Shown: one piece after another, positions 1-5,477 of the stretch
How the letters are laid out: each line of letters starts with the position of its first letter
How positions within the stretch are numbered: position 1 is the stretch's first letter
Virus record (IMG/VR): IMGVR_UViG_3300005346_000047
Location: 1-28,926 of that record
Origin: a virus
Reading direction: 5' to 3' (one strand)
DNA length: 28,926 nt
The notes under the pieces: model-generated
The model's database searches: none
Told to the model about the DNA's origin: nothing
Seen by the model: the letters and a program-made list of their open reading frames with translations, nothing else
Program-made: the position numbers and the translations under genes

Positions 1-35
1 GGCTTGCCAATTAATCTTTCTAGTGCTGTTCTCAT
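1..35 (-). CDS. Start of an unidentified minus-strand gene (partial)
   Basis: The ATG lies at 35-33 on the minus strand and the frame runs off the left edge of the window, giving MRTALERLIGK. A strong ribosome binding site (AAAAGGGAG, plus positions 41-49) sits five bases upstream. The RBS overlaps the end of the Arg-Gly-rich reading frame, so this gene is probably the last visible member of the minus-strand recombination operon. Too little is visible to assign a function. Confidence 0.55.
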   Translation of the reverse strand, partial: MRTALERLIGK

Positions 36-37
36 TT

Positions 38-299
38 TTACTCCCTTTTAATAATTTCTAATTTGCGACCGCGGCAACGGACGCGACCACGACCGCGACC
101 GCGACGACGACGACGACCACGACCACCGCGACCACGACCACGACCACGACCGCGACGACGACCACCGCGACCACGACCACGACCGCGACGACGACAACGA
201 CCACGACCACCGCGACCACGACCACGACCGCGACGACGACAACGACCGCGAACTATTATGGCTTAAGTCACAACCTTTTTTTAATAATGCTTGGTTCAA
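38..299 (-). CDS. Arg-Gly-rich tandem-repeat protein (probably one frameshift)
   Basis: A TTG at 299-297 overlaps the ssb stop codon (TTGA) and opens a frame beginning MNQALLKKGCDLSHNS. After about position 250 that frame turns into an S/W/R repeat. The next frame instead reads a clean Arg-Gly repeat: two perfect copies of RGRCRRRGRGRGRGG plus two variant copies. It then leaves the repeat as GRKLEIIKRE and stops at 40-38, inside the leader of the next gene. Removing one T from the TT at about 251-252 fuses the two into one protein of about 86 residues. This would resemble RGG-box or RG-rich tails that bind nucleic acid, which suits a gene beside ssb. The repeat is open in all six frames, so the frame choice is inference, based on amino-acid type and the position of the stop. 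No hydrophobic or folded segment is visible. Confidence 0.4.
69..252. repeat. GC-rich tandem repeat, 45-bp unit built from GAC/CAC/CGC triplets
   Basis: About 180 bases consist almost only of the triplets GAC, CAC, CGC and AAC on plus (GTC, GTG, GCG and GTT on minus). Two 45-base units at the right end (about 163-252) are perfect copies; the left copies vary in length. No stop codon occurs in any frame. It is much richer in GC than the surrounding sequence and has the look of a repeat that expands by slippage. Confidence 0.85.
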
Positions 300-667
300 A
301 ACGGCACCGAAAAGTTATCGTTTGTTGGCTCTGGCGCTTTATCGTTTGATCCGCCTAGAAATAAAACTTGGTTTGCTATGATGTTTGTCGAGTATCTTTT
401 AACGCCGTCTTTTTCGTAGCTATCAGTTTTCATTTTGCCCTCAACGTAAATCTGCCTGCCCTTGTCTAGGTACTTAACTACGTTTTCTGCCGGTAGGCCA
501 AAAACCGAAACGTTAACCCATTCCGTTTCGCTTTGCTTTTCGCCGTTTGCGTTTTTCCAGCTTTCCGTTACGCCAACACTTAGCCGCGTCCAAGGCTTGC
601 CGTTTGCCGTGTGCTTTAACTCTGGCTTTATCCCTAGGTTTCCAATAAACGTGCATTTGTTTAACAT
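296..667 (-). CDS. ssb: Single-stranded DNA-binding protein
   Basis: The protein is an intact 123 residues. The OB-fold of SSB is recognisable: MLNKCTFIGNLG at the start, then WTRLSVGVTESW, the typical TEWVNVSVFGLPAENVVKYLDKG segment in the middle (residues about 48-71), and IYVEGKMKTDSYEKDGVKR before the last strand. The tail is short and acidic and ends DNFSVPF, a variant of the DDIPF tip that recruits partner proteins. It would coat single-stranded phage DNA during replication and recombination. Its ATG overlaps the stop of the upstream gene (TAATG), indicating translational coupling with the candidate annealing protein, and its own stop overlaps the TTG of the Arg-Gly-rich gene. Being only 123 residues long, it is a phage-type SSB with a reduced linker. 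Confidence 0.95.
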   Translation of the reverse strand: MLNKCTFIGNLGIKPELKHTANGKPWTRLSVGVTESWKNANGEKQSETEWVNVSVFGLPAENVVKYLDKGRQIYVEGKMKTDSYEKDGVKRYSTNIIANQVLFLGGSNDKAPEPTNDNFSVPF

Positions 668-1320
668 TACAGAGTCCTTTCTTTTACGTATTTATTTATT
701 TCGGTTTCGATACTTAAAAACGGCGCGTTTTCTTTTATTAGGTACGTATGAATCTCTTTCATTATTTCAGGCTCTTCAATCGCGTGCTTGTTTTTACAGA
801 TCGCCGCTAGTGCTTGCTTTTGTTTAGCCGTACCCTCGTAAAGCGTAGGCTCTACGTGGTCCATCTCTTCTAATGGTGTAGGCTCATAGCCAGCCATGTT
901 CATGATCCAAGAAAAAGCAATGCGGTAGGCTTTGCCCGTTGCTCTTGTTATAGCCATTGACCGGCGTGCGTATTCTGGCCGTTTCATCCACATCGACTCG
1001 TCCGCGCCACAAATAGCCGACCCGCTACCCACAACCTGGCCGTGACGATCTATTAGATCAACGTGGGCCTCAAACGTACCGTCGTTGTGTCTTGTCACTT
1101 GCCTTTCTTTTGGCAGCACGCGAAGAAACGAGCCGAGCGTTTGCCAGCCTTCAACGTTAACGTATTTTTTCCCGCGCAGGTCCGTGTAGAGTTTTTGCTT
1201 TTCTATTACGTCGCAAAGAAGCGTTGCAATCTTACCGGCAGCGTCAACCTGTTTCTCTGGCGTTAGGTCAATAAACGCTGCGCTAGGTGTTGTCTCTGCG
1301 CTTACTACTAAATCACTCAT
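667..1320 (-). CDS. Candidate single-strand annealing/recombination protein
   Basis: An intact protein of 217 residues. The middle holds conserved-looking blocks: GKKYVNVEGWQTLGSFLRVLP (about 50-70), VDLIDRHGQVVGSGSAICG, and RSMAITRATGKAYRIAFSW followed by MAGYEPTPLEEM (about 120-153). I recognise this block pattern from phage and actinobacterial proteins that are usually left as hypothetical or grouped near recombination genes. No signal peptide or membrane segment is seen. It is translationally coupled to ssb (TAATG) and to a small membrane peptide upstream (ATGA). An SSB-dependent annealing role, like that of ERF or Rad52-type proteins, is inferred from the fold-like pattern and the neighbour, not proven. 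The gene itself is certain; the function is moderate to low in certainty. Confidence 0.6.
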   Translation of the reverse strand: MSDLVVSAETTPSAAFIDLTPEKQVDAAGKIATLLCDVIEKQKLYTDLRGKKYVNVEGWQTLGSFLRVLPKERQVTRHNDGTFEAHVDLIDRHGQVVGSGSAICGADESMWMKRPEYARRSMAITRATGKAYRIAFSWIMNMAGYEPTPLEEMDHVEPTLYEGTAKQKQALAAICKNKHAIEEPEIMKEIHTYLIKENAPFLSIETEINKYVKERTL

Positions 1321-1418
1321 GCTTGTGGTTCCTTATCAAATAGTTTTCTTACGATTAAATACGCAACCAGTATTATAATTAGGCCAGCCGCTTTAATTTT
1401 TTCTTTAATGCCCGCCAT
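1317..1418 (-). CDS. 33-residue single-helix membrane peptide
   Basis: The sequence is MAGIKEKIKAAG, then a hydrophobic stretch LIIILVAYLIV (residues 13-23), then a charged tail RKLFDKEPQA. The ATG at 1418 shares a base with a TAA that ends the frame downstream of the RHH gene. The TGA at 1319-1317 overlaps the ATG of the next gene (ATGA). Overlaps at both ends argue that this is a real gene despite its size. The single hydrophobic helix flanked by Lys/Arg suggests an inner-membrane peptide, but it is shorter than usual holins and no lysis gene flanks it on this strand. Function is unknown. No good RBS precedes it, in keeping with coupled translation. Confidence 0.55.
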   Translation of the reverse strand: MAGIKEKIKAAGLIIILVAYLIVRKLFDKEPQA

Positions 1419-1697
1419 TAACAACCCGATTTAGGATCAAGCCAAGGAAGCGTAGGTGCACAATTAAAATCCTGGTACTATCCTTTGCGCCTCGACGGCT
1501 TTGGTCGCCAAGGCTGTGATGTCTCAAAGCCTCTTTTAATAATCTCTTGCGTAGAACTGCTGTTATACTCTTCTGCCCAAGCATCTATAATCCTCCTAAC
1601 GATAAACGCTACAGTCGTTCCCCTGGCTCCTTGCAGAGCGCACGAGCATGTCTTTTTTGTACTCATCTATCTCAACTAGTAGTTTTTTCATTGTCAT
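1418..1697 (-). CDS. RHH (CopG/Arc-type) regulator, frameshifted
   Basis: Translation from ATG 1697 (or 1691) gives MTMKKLLVEIDEYKKDMLVR and then SARSQG. In the GGGG at about 1637-1640 the frame changes; ignoring one G it continues TTVAFIVRRIIDAWAEEYNS. This is the ribbon-helix-helix pattern: a short strand, then two amphipathic helices with the TTVAFIVRRII turn. A Trp/Pro/Arg-rich tail, QPWRPKPSRRKG, follows. A TAG stands at 1480-1478, yet the same frame continues as a plausible tail (YQDFNCAPTLPWLDPKSGC) and ends at TAA 1420-1418, overlapping the ATG of the next gene. So the product is about 72 residues if TAG stops it, or about 92 if the TAG is an error. A palindrome lies just upstream, so autoregulation is likely. 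Confidence 0.6.
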
Positions 1698-1709
1698 AGT
1701 AATTAAAAT

Positions 1710-1723
1710 CCAATATATATTGG
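1710..1723. promoter_or_regulatory. Perfect 14-bp palindrome, candidate operator
   Basis: CCAATATATATTGG is a perfect inverted repeat in the short divergent region between the RHH gene (start 1697, minus) and the endolysin (start 1745, plus). RHH proteins bind short palindromes, often over their own promoter, so this is the best candidate operator for the adjacent regulator. One bound protein could affect transcription of both sides. I saw no second copy in the window. Confidence 0.5.
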
Positions 1724-1744
1724 TTAATAATTTGTAGAGGTAAT

Positions 1745-2158
1745 ATGTATCATTATTCAGAGAAAAGTAAACAAAAAACTTAGTAGAAGTAGCGATAAAA
1801 AAACTAAAGCAACTTAGTTTTTAATGAGGTGATTCGTTACAGGGATTGTACAATCATTTCAGGCTACCGTGCCGAAGCCGAACAAAACGAGTTGCACCGT
1901 AAGGGCCTAAGCCAGCTTCGTTTTCCCGATAGTAAGCACAACAGCTTTCCTAGTTACGCCGTAGACGTTGCGCCTTACTTTGCCGTTGTGGGCATACCGT
2001 GGAACGATCATTACGCTTTCTGTTACTTCGCAGGGTTTGTTTTAGGTATTGCTGAGGCTAAGGGTATTGGGCTTCGTTGGGGAGGTGATTTTGACGTAAA
2101 CCACCGGCCACGGGAAAAGGGCCAGTTTTTCGATGCTGTACATTTCGAGCTGATTTAG
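1745..2158 (+). CDS. Endolysin, M15 (VanY-type) peptidase, frameshifted near the N-terminus
   Basis: Zn-dependent peptidoglycan peptidase of the L-alanyl-D-glutamate/D-Ala-D-Ala type. The start is ATG 1745 after a good RBS (AGAGG, 1736-1740) and gives MYHYSEKSKQK. Frames break at about 1771-1820, where several A-runs are one base too long; from about 1823 the frame is clean: EVIRYRDCTIISGYRAEAEQ. The catalytic site is complete: SKHN with H as first ligand, AVDVAP with D as second, and the final DAVHFEL with H as third; RWGGDF also fits the family. Repaired length is about 135 residues, normal for single-domain phage M15 lysins. There is no signal peptide, so a holin would be needed, and none is obvious next to it. 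It is divergent from the RHH gene and converges on a second RHH-like gene, overlapping its end by four bases. Confidence 0.85.
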
Positions 2159-2449
2159 TCGTAAGCGTAAGTTTTTTCGGACTGGCCGCAAAAGGCCTCT
2201 TCGCAGTTTAGATCGTCTTTTTCGGCCTCTTCGGCCCTGTCTATTTTTTGGATTATGCGGCTAAATTTTTTTGGTCCATAACCGACTCCTCCTTACCTCC
2301 TTCGCTCATATTTTCTATAATAAACATCCTGATAAACGTAGTCGGAGAAACACCGTAAAACCTTTGGCCTGCGCTCTTACGAAATCCTCGCAGTCTTTTG
2401 TTAGCCTTACGTGGAAGGCGTCGCCTAGTCTATCGCCGTTTAATTTCAT
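2155..2449 (-). CDS. RHH-like regulator with acidic C-terminal tail, frameshifted
   Basis: From ATG 2449 the frame reads MKLNGDRLGDAFHVRLTKDC and EDFVRAQAKGF. It breaks at about 2342-2350 and continues SPTTFIRMFIIENMSEGGK. The order of short strand, helix, turn with SPTTFIR, second helix is that of ribbon-helix-helix DNA-binding proteins. Without a stop in between, the frame runs on through VMDQK, breaks again in an A-run at about 2264-2270, and ends as an acidic tail with two Cys (DDLNCEEAFCGQ) at TAA 2157-2155. Repaired length is about 97 residues. An internal ATG at 2279 could also start the tail as a separate 40-residue peptide. It converges on the endolysin with a four-base overlap and has its own promoter. 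A repressor role is likely; its target is unknown. Confidence 0.5.
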
Positions 2450-2486
2450 GTTTACTACGTCCCCAGGTTGTATAATATACAGATAC

Positions 2487-2516
2487 TTTATATCCGCATA
2501 CTGTGCTTTATATCAA
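2487..2516 (-). promoter_or_regulatory. Candidate sigma70-type promoter for the second RHH gene
   Basis: On the minus strand TTGATA (2516-2511) is followed after 18 bases by TATAAA (2492-2487). This places a start of transcription roughly 30 bases upstream of ATG 2449, with a GGGGA box at about 2464-2460. The site lies just downstream, on minus, of the hairpin at 2518-2553. Confidence 0.45.
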
Positions 2517-2517
2517 T

Positions 2518-2553
2518 AAAAAAACCTCGTTTGACCGGAAACGAGGTTTTTAA
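2518..2553. terminator. Bidirectional intrinsic terminator
   Basis: An eight-pair stem, CCTCGTTT and AAACGAGG, encloses the loop GACCGG. It is preceded by seven A and followed by five T, so it ends transcription in both directions. On plus it separates the endolysin region from the helicase gene; on minus it insulates the promoter of the second RHH gene from anything upstream. Confidence 0.85.
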
Positions 2554-2641
2554 AGTGCGATTAGCGGAGTCGCTTTGTAATGAACTGGTCCCATTATAGA
2601 GTAACGATCGAAAATAACAAGGACTTTATGGTGGAGGCGCA

Positions 2642-3986
2642 GTGTCGAACGTTATCAACTACCCCGAGCGAAAACCCTCAGGCCAACAAAAAAAGCCTAA
2701 CAAAGCAGACTATTATTTCAGGCTTTGCCGTCACATGAACGGTATGGAAGCTGGTTTGCGCAGGCCGTTTCCCAGGCGTTACGCCCTTGTCGAACAGTGC
2801 GAAGGCGTTTACGTGCCGGTTGAGATTGTCAGCGAAAGCCTACAAAAACTTGCCTACGTTTCCGTTGCCGAGATTAGGCGCACTGTGTTGCAGTACGTGT
2901 GGGCTGTAGAGAGTGACCAGAACTGGTCTTGGACCGTTGACGATGCCAAAAAATGCGTCGATATGTGGTTTGATTTAACACTGCCTTTAGAAAATGTTCA
3001 CTCGGTGAGATTTGCTAGTGAAACTGGCTACTGCTTTACTAAGCATTGTTTTGACCCTGACGGTGATCGATCTACCCCTGTTTTTAACGAAATTACCGAC
3101 CGCATGAGTAACAAGATTGCCTTTATGACCTTTATTGGCTCTCTTTTTTATCCTCATAGTAAACAGCAACAGTACCTTTGGCTAAAAGGCTCCGGTCAAG
3201 ATTCAAAGGGTTGTATTACAAGGCTTTTGAAAAAAATCTTGGGCGAGGCTTGCCGTTCGGCAAATCCACCGACTAAAGGGCAAAATCCTGGTTTTTGGCT
3301 TGATAACATCATGCGGGCTAAGTGCGTGATATTTAACGATATTGAAGATCGGCAATTTGTTACAACAGGCCTCGGAAAAAGCCTAACAGGTGGCGACGTG
3401 CAAAAGTTGCGAGCGTAAGTACGGCGCAAAGCTACGACGCTATTTTTGACGGTAAAATTGATTTTTCACGTCTAAACTGGTCGCCTAAATATCAGCAGTG
3501 AACATTCCGATCAAAAGGCGGATTATTTATTGCGAGTTGTCGGAAAAGGTCGATAAGACCATTGACCCTGGCTACGAGGAGAAACTTTGGCACGAAGCAC
3601 CAGGAATAATAGACATATGTAAAACCATGTATGAAGCAAACTGTATGCCCGACAACAAACCTATACCTGTGAATAATAATCAGGCAATTGAAATAGCAGA
3701 AAGCAACGAGGAAGATTTTGAGCTCTTTATGGACCTTCATTATACTGTCGAACCAAACCTTAATTTTGAAACGCTCAATTCGAACCCATACATCATGCAA
3801 TCTGACCTGACCCTGGCAATGCGTAGCTTCTTTAAGACGCAGCAAGAAAAGAATGCTTTTAAGAAATGGGTGGTCAGAAAATTTAGAAACCGAGTCAAAA
3901 TAACCGCGATTAAGGAAAATCGAGTAACCAAAAAAGTTGTGCTCGGTTTGACTAAAAAAGTGGCAGTTGGAAAACCGTTTTTGTAA
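2642..3986 (+). CDS. SF3-type replicative helicase (D5-like), frameshifted in the middle
   Basis: The start is GTG 2642, seven bases after a GGAGG box; the first frame is clean to about 3400. A P-loop-like segment, WLKGSGQDSKGCITRLL, begins near residue 180. Walker B-like CVIFNDIED begins near residue 228, and GKSLTGGDVQ is the TGGD segment typical of phage SF3 ATPases. Between about 3400 and 3520 at least five short A-runs carry one extra base; ignoring them gives ERKYGASYDAIFDGKIIFSSNW and SSEHSDQRRIIYCELSE, the usual sensor region. The frame is clean again to TAA 3986. Repaired length is about 446 residues. The N-terminal 170 residues show no primase motif I can name. The protein would unwind phage DNA as a hexamer. 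The P-loop is unusual, with D before the SKG rather than a plain GKS/T. Confidence 0.75.
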
Positions 3987-4000
3987 CTTTTGCCCTATTT

Positions 4001-4177
4001 TTGGTAACTGTAAAAAATTTGGAAACCGAAAAAAGTCAATGATTACTAAGAAGGTATCTAAGGTTAACAGAGTTACTACTTAAAAATAAAAAATAAAAAA
4101 TATATATATATATAAGGGTAAAAGGAAAAAAAAATAATAATGGGAACTGATTGGTAACTTGGAAACCTGGTAACCCG
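4001..4177. other. AT-rich stretch flanked by repeated GGTAAC/GGAAACC motifs; candidate origin
   Basis: The gap between helicase and resolvase holds TTGGTAACTG (4001) followed by TTGGAAACCG (4018), and again TTGGTAACTT (4151), TTGGAAACCT (4159) and CTGGTAACCC (4168). Between them is an about 60-base tract (4078-4140) that is nearly all A and T with a (TA) run. Iterated short motifs beside an easily melted tract next to a helicase gene are what a replication origin looks like. It could also be only an AT-rich promoter region for the resolvase. Confidence 0.4.
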
Positions 4178-4187
4178 GAGGTGGGAT

Positions 4188-4884
4188 TTGAATTTCGTTT
4201 TGGGTGTTGACCCTGGCAAAAGTGGAGCGTTCGTTTTAATCGACGAGGCAGGCGAGATCGTAAAGGTTTGGGACATGCCCTATCAAGGCGCAAGCCTCTC
4301 GGCTCACGGTACGGCGCAAGTCTACCAAGAGGTACTAACCATAACCCACAGACAAGTTGGCGTGTTCATAGAAAAGGCATTTACTAAGCCAACCGACGCT
4401 CTCAGCATGGACAGATGGAAGCAGATGATTGAGATGCGCCTGAGTGCCGCTAAACTCGCTCACAGTTGGCTAAATTACAAAAGTGGTACCCAGGTATTAA
4501 AAAGTGACTGGGAGGCTCTATTTGGCGATTTGCTAGCTCAAATTAAAAATACGGTTTGGACCGTTGATTCTGAGTTTAAATACCGGCCTGATGGCAGGCT
4601 TGGCAATTTCAATTACGCAAAGTCGGCTGGGGTGCTTGAATCTTGTGCGGCTTTGGATATGGCATACGTCCTGGTAAGTCCGGCAACATGGTGCGCGGCG
4701 ATGCACAAGGGCGCTGACCCAAAGGCTAAGGCTAAGGAAAAGTCACGGCAGATTATTGAAATGCGTTGGCCAGAGTACGCAAAAAAAGGGCTCTCCTTTG
4801 TACAAGCCAAGAGGAAGGAAGATGGACGATGGCAGGCACGATGCGTTTCTTATTGCTCAGTACGGGCGTCTTTTGGGCCTTTGA
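4188..4884 (+). CDS. RuvC-like Holliday-junction resolvase, frameshift near the C-terminus
   Basis: The start is TTG 4188, five bases after GGAGGT. The RNase H-like fold of RuvC is clear: VLGVDPGKSGAFVL with the first catalytic Asp, VGVFIEKAF with the catalytic Glu, VSPATWCAAMHKG (the conserved strand and lid), then KSRQIIEMRWP. After about 4810 the plain frame becomes unlike the family (RWQARCVSY). The neighbouring frame gives DGRHDAFLIAQYGRLLGL and stops at TGA 4884; HDAFLIA carries the last catalytic Asp, so one extra base lies at about 4800-4835. Repaired length is about 231 residues, longer than bacterial RuvC because of an insertion around residues 75-145. It would cleave branched DNA before packaging. 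Its end overlaps a convergent gene by 35 bases. Confidence 0.85.
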
Positions 4885-5048
4885 CGGCTAGGGTTGAGAG
4901 GCAGCCGACGCAGTTTAGGTAGTACAGGCCATGTGACCATAACCCGCGCACTAGAAAATCTTCGCGGTCGTAAGTAAAACCACAGCAGTTACAGCGTTTG
5001 TCACCGTTTTTCGTAGGCTTTGCGTTCGGTATTTTTTTCTCGACTCAT
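4850..5048 (-). CDS. Small Cys-rich (zinc-binding type) protein, one frameshift
   Basis: From ATG 5048, with AAGGGAG upstream, the frame reads MSREKNTERKAYE. Ignoring one A in the run at about 5004-5008 it continues NGDKRCNCCGFTYDREDF and LVRGLWSHGLYYLNCVGC before ending at TAA 4852-4850. Repaired length is 65 residues. The CNCC and CVGC pairs about 25 residues apart suggest a zinc ribbon or zinc-stabilised knot; the lysine-rich start suggests nucleic-acid contact. It lies on minus between two plus-strand genes and overlaps the end of the resolvase tail to tail. No specific family is recognised. Confidence 0.6.
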
Positions 5049-5160
5049 GGCTTTTCTCCCTTGCTTTTATCGTGTAGGTTATACAGTATTAACGGCAGCT
5101 GATAGCAAATAATTAGTAAAAATTGTAATAATTACGGTAATGTAACGAAGGACTAAAGCT
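5049..5160. promoter_or_regulatory. Divergent AT-rich control region
   Basis: This 112-base gap separates the minus-strand Cys-rich gene from the plus-strand DUF6496-type gene, so it must hold at least one promoter for each unless transcripts read through. On minus, TTGCTA (5108-5103) and TATAAC (5083-5078) are possible -35 and -10 boxes, with a 19-base spacing that is longer than ideal. On plus I see only AT-rich sequence and no convincing pair. A GAAGGA box precedes ATG 5161. Confidence 0.3.
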
Positions 5161-5304
5161 ATGCCTTTAAAGAAGGGTTCAAGCAAAAAGACGATTGCCG
5201 AAAACATCGCACGAGAGATCGAAGCCGGTAAGCCTCAAAACCAAGCAATCGCGATTGCCATGGCTAAAGCCGAAGAGGCAAAGAAAAAAAAGAAAAAGAA
5301 ATAA
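5161..5304 (+). CDS. Small basic DUF6496-type phage protein
   Basis: 47 residues, intact: [20 protein letters not shown], then [20 protein letters not shown] and a run of seven lysines. The MPLKKG-S-KKTI start and the G-x-PQxQAxAIA core are those of a small protein very common in phages and prophages (DUF6496). Its function is not established. The lysine tail suggests DNA binding. RBS GAAGGA lies about eight bases before the ATG. The gene stands alone between a divergent neighbour and a region with a terminator, so it has its own transcription unit or reads into the methyltransferase gene. Confidence 0.85.
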   Translation: MPLKKGSSKKTIAENIAREIEAGKPQNQAIAIAMAKAEEAKKKKKKK

Positions 5305-5352
5305 CTGCAAGGTTAGTGTTATTAACCGATACGAGACAAAAAGTCAGTCCAA

Positions 5353-5368
5353 TGTTTCACATGGAACA
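5353..5368. promoter_or_regulatory. parS-like site
   Basis: TGTTTCACATGGAACA differs in one base (central CG to CA) from the generalised bacterial parS pattern TGTTNCACGTGNAACA. It is an imperfect palindrome. The gene that starts 110 bases downstream begins with a ParB-like domain. A partly similar inverted stretch, GGTTCCCCATGTGG, lies at 5404-5417. Confidence 0.5.
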
Positions 5369-5433
5369 CCTCATGGTTTTTGTGCGTTCTCCGATACGCG
5401 ATTGGTTCCCCATGTGGTGCTTCCCTGATTCGA

Positions 5434-5468
5434 GAAGCGTGTAAATTGTTACACGTTTCTTTTTTTTT
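5434..5468 (+). terminator. Intrinsic terminator abutting the methyltransferase RBS; possible attenuator
   Basis: The stem GAAGCGTGTAA / TTACACGTTTC (one G-T pair, 11 pairs in all) encloses the loop ATTG and is followed by nine T. The T run ends directly at the GGAG of the next gene (5469-5472). No promoter fits between hairpin and start codon, so transcripts of the methyltransferase gene must pass it. Confidence 0.8.
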
Positions 5469-5477
5469 GGAGTGAAG

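Noticed and set aside
69-252. Possible CRISPR array
   Set aside because: The repeat units are contiguous without spacers and consist of simple triplets.
63-266. Plus-strand Arg-Pro-rich reading frame across the GC-rich repeat
   Set aside because: The repeat is open in all six frames. This frame lacks an RBS and lies antisense to the ssb operon, with no normal sequence at either end.
4036-4293. Minus-strand reading frames with hydrophobic sequence opposite the AT-rich gap and ruvC start
   Set aside because: The hydrophobic residues come from the A/T tract and the remainder is the complement of a clear RuvC N-terminus; there is no RBS.
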